DNA of 64,000 nucleotides from JBCCGG01 sp039029395. Its GTDB lineage: Bacteria > Pseudomonadota > Alphaproteobacteria > Kiloniellales > JAKSDN01. The stretch is from the NCBI GenBank assembly GCA_039029395.1, contig JBCCGG010000012.1, positions 59,752 to 123,751 on the forward strand, given 5' to 3'. Below, piece after piece: positions 1 through 8,287 of this stretch (position 1 is the stretch's first letter; the number at the start of each line of letters is the position of its first letter). A model generated the notes under the pieces. That model did no database searches and had not been told where the DNA came from. It saw only the letters and a list, made by a program, of their open reading frames with translations. A program made the position numbers and the translations under genes.

Positions 1-399
1 GCGAATCATGATGTCGACCCGGGCGACCTCCCGGCCTTCCGGCGGCACCGGAAGCTCGCTCAGCTTGACCTGCTCGCCGGGAATGTCCTGGAGGCGGCCG
101 CTGTCTTCGCAGTAGAAATGGTGGTGATCGTCGACATTGGTGTCGAAATAGGAGCGGCCCGGCTCAACGACGACCTCTCGCAGCAGGCCAGCCGCGGTGA
201 ATTGGTGCAGGGTGTTGTACACAGTGGCCAAGGAGATCCGCACATTGTTGGCAATCGCCTGGTTGTGCAGATGCTCTGCGGTCAAGTGTTGATCTCCCTT
301 CTCGAACAGGAGCTTGGCCAGGGCGAGCCGCTGGCGCGTCGGGCGCAAGCCGGCCTCTTTGAGGCGTTCGATCAAAGAGCTGTAGGGTCGGTCAGTCAT
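1..399 (-). CDS. irr: Iron response regulator Irr (Fur superfamily), 3' end beyond window
   Basis: Fur-superfamily transcription factor; 133 codons are visible and the C-terminus runs off the left edge. The N-terminal winged helix ends with the typical ISLATVYNTL recognition region (about residues 55-64). Residues 92-94 are a HHH cluster, the histidine-rich metal/heme site that marks Irr rather than Fur. In alphaproteobacteria Irr senses heme status and represses or activates iron genes. The ATG at 399 gives the normal Irr N-terminus. It is transcribed away from fabA; irr next to fabA-fabB-fabI is a recurrent alphaproteobacterial neighbourhood. A weak TTCAAA-16-TATATT (432-437 and 410-415) could be its promoter, but that would leave almost no leader. 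Confidence 0.87.
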   Translation of the reverse strand, partial: MTDRPYSSLIERLKEAGLRPTRQRLALAKLLFEKGDQHLTAEHLHNQAIANNVRISLATVYNTLHQFTAAGLLREVVVEPGRSYFDTNVDDHHHFYCEDSGRLQDIPGEQVKLSELPVPPEGREVARVDIMIR

Positions 400-437
400 A
401 ACGGCCTACAATATAGTGCACATTTCCTAATTTTGAA

Positions 438-458
438 GCACAAATCAGTCTGTTGTGC
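438..458. promoter_or_regulatory. Inverted repeat in the irr/fabA intergenic region
   Basis: GCACAA (438-443) and TTGTGC (453-458) form a perfect 6-bp inverted repeat with a 9-bp spacer, and a palindromic GTGCAC lies at 416-421. The position between divergent irr and fabA suits an operator. It does not resemble the Irr control element as I know it, so the binding protein is unknown and chance is possible. Confidence 0.3.
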
Positions 459-558
459 AACTCTTTGGAATCTTTTTAAGACTCGGTCTGAGTTATCCCC
501 CCTTCTGCTGCCCGGCGTTCCGGGCTTAAATCATGCGATTTGGGTCGCGCCAGGCTGC

Positions 559-586
559 TTGCACAGAGCGGGCCTGATGCTATAGT
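559..586 (+). promoter_or_regulatory. Probable sigma70-type promoter for fabA-fabB-fabI
   Basis: TTGCAC at 559-564 and TATAGT at 581-586 are separated by 16 bp and resemble the -35 and -10 hexamers. Transcription would start near 593, giving a leader of about 75 nt before the fabA start at 667. Read by eye, not scored. Confidence 0.5.
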
Positions 587-610
587 CCGCGCAGGAACGG
601 GCGTGGAGCA

Positions 611-670
611 ATGACGGTTTCGCGCCCGATTTTGGGCCGACCTTCAATGTCTCGAAGTGGGGACGCGTGA
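611..670 (+). other. Possible 19-codon leader ORF overlapping the fabA start
   Basis: An ATG at 611 opens a 19-codon frame that ends in TGA at 668-670. The fabA GTG is at 667-669, so stop and start share the sequence GTGA. This geometry would allow translational coupling. GGAG at 605-608 is only 2 nt from the ATG, which is too close for a good ribosome site, so real translation is uncertain. Confidence 0.25.
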
Positions 671-1185
671 CAGCACGACAAGAGAGCTTCAGCTACGACG
701 AGCTCATTAAATGCGCCCATGGCAAGCTGTTCGGACCCGGCAATGCCCAACTGCCGCTGCCGCCCATGCTCATGGTCGATCGAATCACCAAGATCACAGA
801 CGAGGGCGGAGAGCACGGCAAGGGTGAGATCATTGCCGAGCTTGATATCAAGCCGGGCCTTTGGTTCTTTGGGTGCCACTTCGAGGATGACCCGGTCATG
901 CCGGGCTGCTTGGGCTTGGACGCCCTATGGCAACTGGTCGGCTTCTTCCTGGGCTGGAAGGGCGCCCCGGGACGCGGCCGTGCGCTTGGCGTCGGCGAGG
1001 TCAAGCTTATGGGCCAGGTGTTGCCGACCGCGCGCAAGGTGATCTTCCAGCTGAATGTGAAGCGCGTGATCATGCGCAAGCTGGTGCTCGGAATCGCCGA
1101 CGGCATCATGAACGTCGACGGCCAGATCGTCTATCAGGCCAAGGACCTCAAGGTCGGCCTCTTCACCCAAGCCGAGCCGGCATAG
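667..1185 (+). CDS. fabA: 3-hydroxydecanoyl-[ACP] dehydratase/isomerase FabA
   Basis: FabA dehydrates 3-hydroxyacyl-ACP and isomerises trans-2-decenoyl-ACP to cis-3-decenoyl-ACP, the branch point of anaerobic unsaturated fatty-acid synthesis. The 172 residues match the usual family length. The hot-dog active site is visible: His71 in WFFGCHFEDDPVMPG and Asp85 in LGLDALWQ. The GTG start at 667 is preceded by a G-rich stretch (658-661). fabB follows after 9 bp and fabI after that, so the three form one operon covering both the unsaturation branch and the reductase step. Assignment is secure. Confidence 0.96.
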   Translation: MTARQESFSYDELIKCAHGKLFGPGNAQLPLPPMLMVDRITKITDEGGEHGKGEIIAELDIKPGLWFFGCHFEDDPVMPGCLGLDALWQLVGFFLGWKGAPGRGRALGVGEVKLMGQVLPTARKVIFQLNVKRVIMRKLVLGIADGIMNVDGQIVYQAKDLKVGLFTQAEPA

Positions 1186-1194
1186 GACCAGGAT

Positions 1195-2415
1195 ATGCGC
1201 AGAGCCGTCGTCACCGGCATTGGAGTTGTCTCCAGCATCGGCAACGATAAGCAGGAGGTGCTTGAGTCCCTGAAGCTCGGGCGCTCGGGCATCGCCCATT
1301 GCCCGGAGTACGCCGAGCTCGGATTCCGCAGCCACGTCTGCGGCACCATCAAGCTCGACATCGACGCCATGTTGGATCGCAAGCTGCGGCGCTTCATGGG
1401 CGATGGCGCGGCCTTCAACTACATCGCAATGCGTGAAGCCATCGAAGATTCCGGCCTCGAGCAGTCGGACGTATCGAACGAGCGCAGCGGAATCATCATG
1501 GGTTCGGGCGGCACCTCGACCAAGGACATGTGCAACGCCTATGCCACCAGCCTAGAGCGCGGCCCTCGCAAGATCGGCCCCTTCATGGTGCCGCGCATCA
1601 TGTCCAACACCAACTCGGCGACCCTGGCCGTGCCCTTCAAGATCAAGGGCGTGAACTACTCGATCACCTCGGCCTGCGCGACCAGCGCGCACTGCATCGG
1701 CAACGCCATGGAGCTGATCCAGCTGGGCAAGCAAGACGTCGTCTTCGCCGGCGGCGGCGAGGAACTCTATTGGACCGCCTCCCTGTTGTTCGACGCCATG
1801 CCGGCGCTTTCCTCCAAATACAACGATTCGCCCGAGCGGGCCTCGCGCGCCTTCGACGTCAACCGCGATGGCTTTGTGATCTCCGGCGGCGGCGGCGTGG
1901 TGGTGATCGAGGAGCTGGAGCACGCGTTGGCGCGGGGCGCCAAGATCTACGGCGAACTGGTCGGCTACGGCGCGACCTCGGACGGCCACGACATGGTCCA
2001 GCCCTCTGGCGACGGCGCGGTGCGCTGCATGAGGATGGCGACCCAGTCGCTCGGCAACACGCCGGTCGACTACGTCAACACGCACGGTACCTCGACGCCG
2101 ATCGGCGACGCGGTCGAGCTCAAAGCGATCAAGGAGGTGTTTGGCGCCGATCTGCCGAAGATCAACTCGACCAAATCCTTGACCGGCCACGCGCTGGGCG
2201 CGGCCGGAGTCAACGAAGCGATCTACTCGCTGCTCATGATGGAGCACGGCTTCCTCGCAGCTTCGGCCAACATCGACGAGCTCGACCCCGAGGCTGAAGG
2301 CATGCCGGTGGTCACCGAGCGCCAGGACGATGTGGAGATCAACTGCTTCGTGTCCAACAGCTTCGGCTTTGGGGGCACCAACGCCTCCTTGGCCGTAAAA
2401 CGTTTCGAGAAGTGA
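1195..2415 (+). CDS. fabB: Beta-ketoacyl-[ACP] synthase I FabB
   Basis: Condenses malonyl-ACP with acyl-ACP; FabB is the synthase that elongates the cis-3-decenoyl product of FabA, so it is the obligate partner of the preceding gene. The protein has 406 residues. The thiolase-fold triad is present: Cys161 (SACATSAHC), His297 (NTHGTSTPIGD) and His332 with Lys327 (KSLTGHALGAAG). The C-terminal SFGFGGTNAS motif is intact. The association with FabA distinguishes it from FabF. It lies 9 bp behind fabA and 106 bp before the earliest fabI start. Confidence 0.95.
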   Translation: MRRAVVTGIGVVSSIGNDKQEVLESLKLGRSGIAHCPEYAELGFRSHVCGTIKLDIDAMLDRKLRRFMGDGAAFNYIAMREAIEDSGLEQSDVSNERSGIIMGSGGTSTKDMCNAYATSLERGPRKIGPFMVPRIMSNTNSATLAVPFKIKGVNYSITSACATSAHCIGNAMELIQLGKQDVVFAGGGEELYWTASLLFDAMPALSSKYNDSPERASRAFDVNRDGFVISGGGGVVVIEELEHALARGAKIYGELVGYGATSDGHDMVQPSGDGAVRCMRMATQSLGNTPVDYVNTHGTSTPIGDAVELKAIKEVFGADLPKINSTKSLTGHALGAAGVNEAIYSLLMMEHGFLAASANIDELDPEAEGMPVVTERQDDVEINCFVSNSFGFGGTNASLAVKRFEK

Positions 2416-2521
2416 CGGGTAGGGCCAAGCAGGCCACACGGCCGGCCGAGATCGTCTGAAGGGACCGATTCGGCCACCCGTCTCATCAAGTCAATCTGAA
2501 GGGCTAAGGCCCGCTCATCTG

Positions 2522-3367
2522 GTGGGGCAAGACACAAAGAAAATGGGTCCGGACGTGAGCGCCAATGGTTCCTTGATGAACGGAAAGCGCGGCCTGGTGA
2601 TGGGGGTCGCCAACGACCATTCGATCGCCTGGGGCATCGCCACGGTTCTGCGCGCCCACGGCGCGGAGCTGGCCTTCACCTATCAGGGCGAAGCCTTCGG
2701 CAAACGGGTGCGGCCGCTCGCCGGTACACTGGGCTCCAACCTGGTCTTACCCTGCGACGTCGAGGACGAGGATGATATGGACAGCGTGTTCGAGCAGGTC
2801 GAGCGCGCCTGGGGCTCCGTGGACTTCGTGGTTCACGCCATCGCCTATTCCGACAAGCAGGAGCTCAAAGGCCGCTATCTGGACACGACGCGCCATAACT
2901 TTGCCCGCACCATGGGGATCTCCTGCTACTCCTTCACCTCCGTGGCGCGCAGGGCCCAGGCCTTGATGCCCAATGGCGGCAGCCTGATTACCCTGTCCTA
3001 TCTGGGTGCCCAGAGGGTCACGCCGAACTACAACGTGATGGGCGTCGCCAAGGCGGCGCTTGAGGCAAGCGTGCGCTATCTTGCGGTCGACCTGGGGCCT
3101 CAGGGCGTGCGGGTCAACGCGATCTCGGCCGGGCCCATGCGCACGCTCGCCGGCTCGGCGATCGCCGATGCCCGTTTCGTGTTCCGCTGGTCCAAGGAAC
3201 AGGCGCCCCTGCGCCGCAACCTGCTGCTCGAAGAGGTCGGCTCGGCCGGGCTCTATCTGCTGTCCGATCTCTCCCAAGGGGTAACCGGCGAGATCCACAA
3301 CGTCGACGGCGGCTACAACGTCGTCGGCATGCCTTCACCGGCTCGCCTGCTGGACGGCGGCGCCTGA
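2522..3367 (+). CDS. fabI: Enoyl-[ACP] reductase (NADH) FabI
   Basis: Short-chain dehydrogenase fold enzyme for the last reduction of each fatty-acid elongation cycle; the triclosan target in other bacteria. The Rossmann motif is GVANDHSIAWG. The FabI-specific Tyr-x6-Lys pair is Tyr170 and Lys177 in PNYNVMGVAKAAL (numbered from the GTG at 2522). The true start is uncertain: GTG 2522, ATG 2543 or the ATG that begins MNGKRGL would all retain the complete fold, and family members often begin close to the last of these. The 3' end overlaps the convergent phosphodiesterase gene by 33 bp. Confidence 0.94.
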   Translation: MGQDTKKMGPDVSANGSLMNGKRGLVMGVANDHSIAWGIATVLRAHGAELAFTYQGEAFGKRVRPLAGTLGSNLVLPCDVEDEDDMDSVFEQVERAWGSVDFVVHAIAYSDKQELKGRYLDTTRHNFARTMGISCYSFTSVARRAQALMPNGGSLITLSYLGAQRVTPNYNVMGVAKAALEASVRYLAVDLGPQGVRVNAISAGPMRTLAGSAIADARFVFRWSKEQAPLRRNLLLEEVGSAGLYLLSDLSQGVTGEIHNVDGGYNVVGMPSPARLLDGGA

Positions 3368-4111
3368 CGACGCCTTCGCCAGGGCGGCTAGGATCCGATC
3401 CGGCTGATCGGTAATAATGCAATCGACGTCGCTCTCGACCAGCTCGCGTGCCCGGCCCGGGCGGTTGACCGTGAAGGCCGCGACCTGGAAGCCGGCGCTC
3501 TTGACCTCGGCCACGAAGGGCCAATCGAGTACCTTGGCATTAAGGTGAAAGGCGGCGCAGCCAAGCGCTTCGAGCGTGATGCGCCAGTCGAGGGGTATCT
3601 TGTGGGCGATCAGGGCGCGCGGCCAATCCGGCTGCATAACCCGGGCGGCCGCCAATGCCATGCGGCTGAAGCTGCTGATCAGCGGTGGCGGCGCCTCGGC
3701 CGGCCAGTGCTCTGCCAGGGTCTCGAGCGCGGCTTGCGCGGTCTCCACGTCGCGGCCCGGGGTCGGCTTGATCTCGACGTTGGGCCGAAGGTCGAGCTCC
3801 AGCAGCAGCGCGACCGCGGCCTCTAGACTGGGCACCGGCTCGGGCTCCACGCCCGGCCCGAACCAGGATGCGGCATCCAAGGTCTTGACCGTCTCGTAGG
3901 GCGTCGTCGCCATCAGCGCGTCCAGGCCGGTGATGCGCTGCAGGTTGTCGTCGTGATAAAGCACCGGCACCGCATCGCCGGTCAGCATGACGTCGAACTC
4001 GACCCAGCGGGCGCCCAGCTCGGCGGCCTTTCTGATCGAGCAGAGGGTGTTTTCCGGCGCCGCGGCGGCGGCCCCCCGGTGACCCATCACGCGCGGCAGC
4101 TTGAAAACCAT
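3335..4111 (-). CDS. ugpQ: Glycerophosphodiester phosphodiesterase family protein
   Basis: GDPD TIM-barrel enzyme predicted to hydrolyse glycerophosphodiesters to glycerol-3-phosphate and an alcohol. The signature is GHRG (His11) followed by PENT, then VEFDV and YHDDNL, which supply the metal and catalytic residues. At 258 residues it is the size of cytoplasmic UgpQ, and no signal peptide is visible. I chose the ATG at 4111 because GAGAG precedes it and because a longer frame would run into the pnp terminator at 4144-4172. It converges on fabI. The symbol is by family similarity; substrate range is not shown. Confidence 0.85.
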   Translation of the reverse strand: MVFKLPRVMGHRGAAAAAPENTLCSIRKAAELGARWVEFDVMLTGDAVPVLYHDDNLQRITGLDALMATTPYETVKTLDAASWFGPGVEPEPVPSLEAAVALLLELDLRPNVEIKPTPGRDVETAQAALETLAEHWPAEAPPPLISSFSRMALAAARVMQPDWPRALIAHKIPLDWRITLEALGCAAFHLNAKVLDWPFVAEVKSAGFQVAAFTVNRPGRARELVESDVDCIITDQPDRILAALAKASSGAAVQQASR

Positions 4112-4143
4112 GGCTGATCTCTCGTCGGTCCGAGCCTTGCTGG

Positions 4144-4172
4144 AAAAACGGGCGGCCCCAAAGGGACCGCCC
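4144..4172 (-). terminator. Intrinsic terminator after pnp
   Basis: On the minus strand a hairpin with arms GGGCGGTCCC and GGGGCCGCCC (4150-4172; one mismatch) is followed by GTTTTT (4144-4149). It lies 68 bp past the pnp stop and ends the rimP-to-pnp transcription unit. Confidence 0.8.
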
Positions 4173-4239
4173 ATCTCCAATTCACACTGAAGCAGACACT
4201 CGGAGGCGCGTCAATCCGCACCGCCGAGGGACCCGCCGA

Positions 4240-6360
4240 TTAGCTCGCCTCGGCCTGCAGGTCGGCGCCAGTCTGCTGGTCGACCGCACGCATGGAGAGC
4301 TTGACCTTGCCCCGGTCGTCGATGCCGATGCACTTGACCTTGACCACGTCGCCTTCCTTGACGATGTCGCCCACGGTCTTGACCCGGTGCGGCGCCAGCT
4401 CCGAGATGTGCACCAACCCGTCGCGGGTGCCCATGAAGTTCACGAAGGCGCCGAAGTCGACGCACTTCACAACCTTGCCGCTGTAAATCACGCCGACCTC
4501 TGGCTCGGCCGTGATCGACTTGATCCAGTCGATCGCCGCCTGGCCCTGGGTCTGGTCGACCGCGGCGACCTTGATCGTGCCGTCGTCCTCGATGTCGATC
4601 TTGGCGCCGGTGGTCTCGGTGATCTCGCGGATCACCTTGCCGCCGGTGCCAATCACCTCGCGGATCTTCTCGCGCGGGATGTTGATCACCGTGATGCGCG
4701 GCGCGTTGTCGGAGACGCCGTCGCGCGGGCTGTCGATCGCCTTGGCCATCTCGCCCAGGATGTGCAAGCGCCCGTCGCGCGCCTGATCGAGCGCGATGCG
4801 CATGATCTCGGGCGTGATCGAGGTGATCTTGATGTCCATCTGGAGCGATGTGATGCCGTGATCGCTGCCGGCGACCTTGAAGTCCATGTCGCCCAGGTGA
4901 TCCTCGTCGCCCAGGATGTCGGACAGCACGGCAAATTCCTCGCCCTCCTTGATCAGGCCCATGGCGATGCCGGCGACCGGCCGGGACAGGGAGACGCCCG
5001 CGTCCATCATGGCGAGCGACGAGCCGCAAACCGTGGCCATCGAGGAGGAGCCGTTCGACTCGGTGATCTCCGAGACGATGCGGATCGTGTAGGGAAAGTC
5101 CTCGCGTGCCGGCATGAGCGGCCGAATGGCCCGCCAGGCGAGCTTGCCGTGGCCGATCTCGCGGCGCCCCGGCGGGATCATGCGCCTGGCCTCGCCCACC
5201 GAATAGGGTGGGAAATTGTAGTGCAGCATAAAGTTTTCCCGGTACTCGCCCTCGAGCGCGTCGATGATCTGCTCGTCCTGGCCGGTGCCCAGGGTCGCGG
5301 TCACCAGCGCCTGGGTCTCGCCCCGGGTGAACAGCGCAGAGCCGTGGGTGCGCGGCAGCACGCCCACTTGGCTGACGATCGGGCGCACGTCGCTGGTCGT
5401 ACGGCCGTCGATACGCTGGCCGGTCTTCAGGATGCCGCCGCGCACCACGTCGCTCTCCAGATCCTTGAAGACGCCCCTAAGGACCGACAGGAGCGCCGCG
5501 TCCTCCTCCTCGTCGAAGAGATCGGTGGCCGCCGACTTAATGTCCTCGAGCTTGTCGTGGCGCGCCATCTTGTCGGGCTCTTGGTAGGCCTCGGCGATCT
5601 TCTGCTGGACCGACTCGCCGAGCCGCTCGCGGGCCTGCTCGATCTCGGGCGCCGGCGGGTCCACCTCGCGCGGCTCCTTGGCGCAGGCCTCGGCCAGCTC
5701 GATAATCGCATTGATCACCGGGCGCATCTGCTCGTGGCCGAAGGTGACCGCGCCCAGCATGACCTCTTCGCTGAGCTCCTGCGCCTCGGACTCGACCATC
5801 AGCACGCCCTCCTGGGTGCCGGCGACGACCAGGTCGAGCTGGCTGTCGGTAAGCTGATCCTGGGTCGGGTTGAGCAGGTACTCGCCATCGGCGTAGCCGA
5901 CCCGGCAACCGCCGATCGGCCCGAGGAACGGCAGACCCGAGAGGGTCAACGCCGCCGAGGTGCCGACCATGGCCGGAATGTCCGGGTTGTTCTCAAGGTC
6001 GTGGCTCAGGACCGTGCAGATCACCTGGGTCTCGCACTTGTAGCCCTTGGCGAAGAGCGGCCGGATCGGCCGGTCGATCAGGCGCGAGGTCAGGGTCTCC
6101 TTCTCCGAGGGCCGGCCTTCGCGCTTGAAAAAGCCGCCGGGAATCTTGCCGGCGGCGAAGGTCTTCTCCTGGTAGTTGACGGTCAGCGGGAAGAAGTCGA
6201 TGCCCTCGCGCTGCTCCCGGGCGCCGACCGCGGTGCACAGCACAACGGTGTCGCCGTAGGTCACCATGACGGCGCCGTCGGCCTGCCGGGCGACTCGCCC
6301 GGTCTCGAGGGTGAGCTTACGCCCGCCCCAATCGATCTCTTTACGATGTATATCGAACAT
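4240..6360 (-). CDS. pnp: Polyribonucleotide nucleotidyltransferase (PNPase)
   Basis: Phosphorolytic 3'-to-5' exoribonuclease and degradosome component. The 706-residue protein has two RNase PH-like domains (about 10-235 and 310-545), an alpha-helical linker, a KH domain (VIGTGGKVIREITE) and a C-terminal S1 domain (VGVIYSGKVVKCVDFGAFV). The core signature MGLIKEGEEFAVLSDILGDE is present. The start is ATG 6360, which gives the standard MFDIHRKEI and follows an AAGGA ribosome site; a longer in-frame extension to 6423 has no family support. rpsO lies 226 bp upstream, the usual rpsO-pnp order. Confidence 0.97.
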   Translation of the reverse strand: MFDIHRKEIDWGGRKLTLETGRVARQADGAVMVTYGDTVVLCTAVGAREQREGIDFFPLTVNYQEKTFAAGKIPGGFFKREGRPSEKETLTSRLIDRPIRPLFAKGYKCETQVICTVLSHDLENNPDIPAMVGTSAALTLSGLPFLGPIGGCRVGYADGEYLLNPTQDQLTDSQLDLVVAGTQEGVLMVESEAQELSEEVMLGAVTFGHEQMRPVINAIIELAEACAKEPREVDPPAPEIEQARERLGESVQQKIAEAYQEPDKMARHDKLEDIKSAATDLFDEEEDAALLSVLRGVFKDLESDVVRGGILKTGQRIDGRTTSDVRPIVSQVGVLPRTHGSALFTRGETQALVTATLGTGQDEQIIDALEGEYRENFMLHYNFPPYSVGEARRMIPPGRREIGHGKLAWRAIRPLMPAREDFPYTIRIVSEITESNGSSSMATVCGSSLAMMDAGVSLSRPVAGIAMGLIKEGEEFAVLSDILGDEDHLGDMDFKVAGSDHGITSLQMDIKITSITPEIMRIALDQARDGRLHILGEMAKAIDSPRDGVSDNAPRITVINIPREKIREVIGTGGKVIREITETTGAKIDIEDDGTIKVAAVDQTQGQAAIDWIKSITAEPEVGVIYSGKVVKCVDFGAFVNFMGTRDGLVHISELAPHRVKTVGDIVKEGDVVKVKCIGIDDRGKVKLSMRAVDQQTGADLQAEAS

Positions 6361-6586
6361 GTCTTGTTTGTCCTTCCAAACACGGCTGTTGTGGTTTGGC
6401 CGGACCCGCGAAAAGAGCAGCACGAAAGGCCACGGCGCCCTCTGGCATCCGTGGGTGTGTGCTCCTTGCGTCGGCCCGGCGTCTGATTTCCGGTTGCTCC
6501 GGGAGCGGGCTCATCGCGTCAGCCAAACCGCGGTTTCGCCCGAATCAATGGTGTGGTTCATCCGAATTGGGAGTACCCCAAAGTCG

Positions 6587-6856
6587 TTAGCGGCGCAGGC
6601 CCAATCGCTGAATCAGCTGCTGGTAGCGCCCCACCTCCTTGGCCTTGACATAGTCCAAGAGGCGCCGCCGCTGGCCGACCATGACCAGGAGCCCACGGCG
6701 CGAGTGGAAATCCTTCTTGTGGGTCTTCAGGTGGTCGGTCAAGTTGACGATACGCTCGGTCAGAATGGCAACCTGAACCTCTGGCGAACCAGTGTCGCCC
6801 TCGGTGGTGCCGTACTCCTTGATCAATTCCTGCTTACGCTCGGCAGTGATCGACAT
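6587..6856 (-). CDS. rpsO: 30S ribosomal protein S15
   Basis: Primary 16S rRNA-binding protein of the 30S platform. The 89 residues are the exact usual length, with the conserved stretch GDTGSPEVQVAILTERI and a basic C-terminus. It sits 24 bp after truB and before pnp, as in most proteobacteria. The 226-bp gap to pnp contains a 12-bp palindrome (AAACCGCGGTTT, 6525-6536) but no convincing terminator, so read-through into pnp is likely. Confidence 0.97.
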   Translation of the reverse strand: MSITAERKQELIKEYGTTEGDTGSPEVQVAILTERIVNLTDHLKTHKKDFHSRRGLLVMVGQRRRLLDYVKAKEVGRYQQLIQRLGLRR

Positions 6857-6880
6857 CGTGTTTTATCCTCGTCATAAGAG

Positions 6881-7810
6881 CTAAAGGTTCAAAACCCGAA
6901 CCGGGTGGAGCCCACCGTCCTCGAACTTGACCAGAGCTACCGCCTTGCCAGACGACATGGCGCAGATCATGGCCCCGTTTGTCAGATCGTGGATCCGCTC
7001 TCGGTTCGCGCGGGCCACTAAGGACACCGCTTGGCCGCACCGTAGGCGATTGGCTTCGGTTTCGGTCAAGGCCAGGGCCGGGATGTCGTCCAGCGCGGTC
7101 TCGACCGGAAGCAGGCTCTCTGCCACGGCGGCGGCACTATGCCCCAGAGCTTCCAGAGATTCCAGGGAAATCGCATGCTCTTCGCGGAACGGCCCAACCC
7201 GGGTCCGGCGCAGGGCGACGATGTGGGCCGGGCAGTCCAGGGCGACACCGATGTCCCGTGCGAGGGACCGCATATAGGCACCTTTTCCGCAAGTAACGCT
7301 AAATGTAGCGTGGTCTTGGTCGGGTTGTCCGGCGAGCTCGATCGCCTCGATCCACACCGGGCGCCCTGCCAGCTCAAACTCGGCCTCCTCGCGCGCCAGA
7401 TCGTAGGCCCGCTGACCGTCAACCTTAATCGCCGAAAAGATTGGCGGGACCTGTTGGATCTGGCCCTGAAAGCGGGGCAGGACCGCGGCGATCTCGGGCC
7501 CGGTCGGCCGCCGGTCGCTTTCGGCGATCACATCGCCCTCGGAATCGTCGGTTCGCGTGCCTTGACCCCAGCGAAGCGTGAAACTGTAGGTCTTGGTGCC
7601 CGTCATGGCGTAGGCGACGGTCTTGGTGGCCTCGCCCAGAGCGACGGGCAGAACCCCGGTCGCAAGCGGATCCAGGGTTCCGCCGTGACCGGCCTTGCGG
7701 GCATCGAGCGCCCGCCTGGCCCGATTGACCACGGCGGTCGATGTCGGCCCCGACGGTTTGTCGAGCACCAGCCATCCGTTGATCAGCTTGCCCTTCTTCC
7801 TGCGTGCCAT
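6881..7810 (-). CDS. truB: tRNA pseudouridine(55) synthase TruB
   Basis: Makes pseudouridine 55 in the T-loop of tRNA. The 309-residue protein carries the catalytic aspartate Asp47 in GHGGTLDPLATGVL, followed by the GEATK motif, and a C-terminal PUA-like region. The ATG at 7810 begins MARRKKGKL, fitting the family; a longer frame upstream would overlap rbfA. The start lies 7 bp after the rbfA stop and the stop 24 bp before rpsO, all in one operon. Confidence 0.96.
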   Translation of the reverse strand: MARRKKGKLINGWLVLDKPSGPTSTAVVNRARRALDARKAGHGGTLDPLATGVLPVALGEATKTVAYAMTGTKTYSFTLRWGQGTRTDDSEGDVIAESDRRPTGPEIAAVLPRFQGQIQQVPPIFSAIKVDGQRAYDLAREEAEFELAGRPVWIEAIELAGQPDQDHATFSVTCGKGAYMRSLARDIGVALDCPAHIVALRRTRVGPFREEHAISLESLEALGHSAAAVAESLLPVETALDDIPALALTETEANRLRCGQAVSLVARANRERIHDLTNGAMICAMSSGKAVALVKFEDGGLHPVRVLNL

Positions 7811-7817
7811 GGCCTGG

Positions 7818-8231
7818 CTAGTCGTCCTCGTCCGCCCGCTCGGCATCGGCCTCCAAATCCTGCTTGACCCGCGGTCGGGCGAGTAGCTCCTCGACCCGGG
7901 AGGCATGGACGAAGGAGTGGTCGGCGGCGAAGCTGAGACGGGGCGTGTAGCGCAGGCTGATCTCACGGCCGAGCTGTCCGCGAAGGAAACCGGTCGCCTT
8001 GTTCAAAGCCGCCACGGTTTCAGACAACCGCTCGCCGCCCAAAGGCGTGACGAACACCGTCGCATTCTTCAAGTCGGGGCTAACCGACACCTCAGTCACG
8101 GTAATCTTGGCGTCGGCCAACTTGGGATCGCTGAAATCGCTGCGCTCGAGCACGCGCACCAAGGCGTGGCGCAGTTCCTCGCCGACACGCAACTGGCGCA
8201 GGCTGGGCGCGTTGCCCCGACCTCGGCTCAT
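7818..8231 (-). CDS. rbfA: 30S ribosome-binding factor RbfA
   Basis: Cold-shock 30S maturation factor that binds near helix 1 of 16S rRNA. The 137-residue protein has a KH-like fold, with the conserved strands ITVTEVSVSPDLKNATVFV, and an acidic C-terminal tail. The ATG at 8231 is preceded by GAGGACCTGAG, a good ribosome site, and is preferred over an in-frame ATG 24 bp upstream. It is placed between infB and truB as usual. Confidence 0.95.
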   Translation of the reverse strand: MSRGRGNAPSLRQLRVGEELRHALVRVLERSDFSDPKLADAKITVTEVSVSPDLKNATVFVTPLGGERLSETVAALNKATGFLRGQLGREISLRYTPRLSFAADHSFVHASRVEELLARPRVKQDLEADAERADEDD

Positions 8232-8287
8232 CTCAGGTCCTCGAAGGCTCGTCAAGCGGTCAAAAAATCAGCCCGTCGGCGCGTCTT

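Noticed and set aside
4387..6486. A 699-codon open frame antisense to pnp
   Set aside because: It is an out-of-frame mirror of a GC-rich gene; it has no family motif and pnp on the other strand is unambiguous.
6525..6536. AAACCGCGGTTT palindrome between rpsO and pnp
   Set aside because: It is only 12 bp, has no T-run and no partner repeat, so there is nothing to support a terminator or operator.
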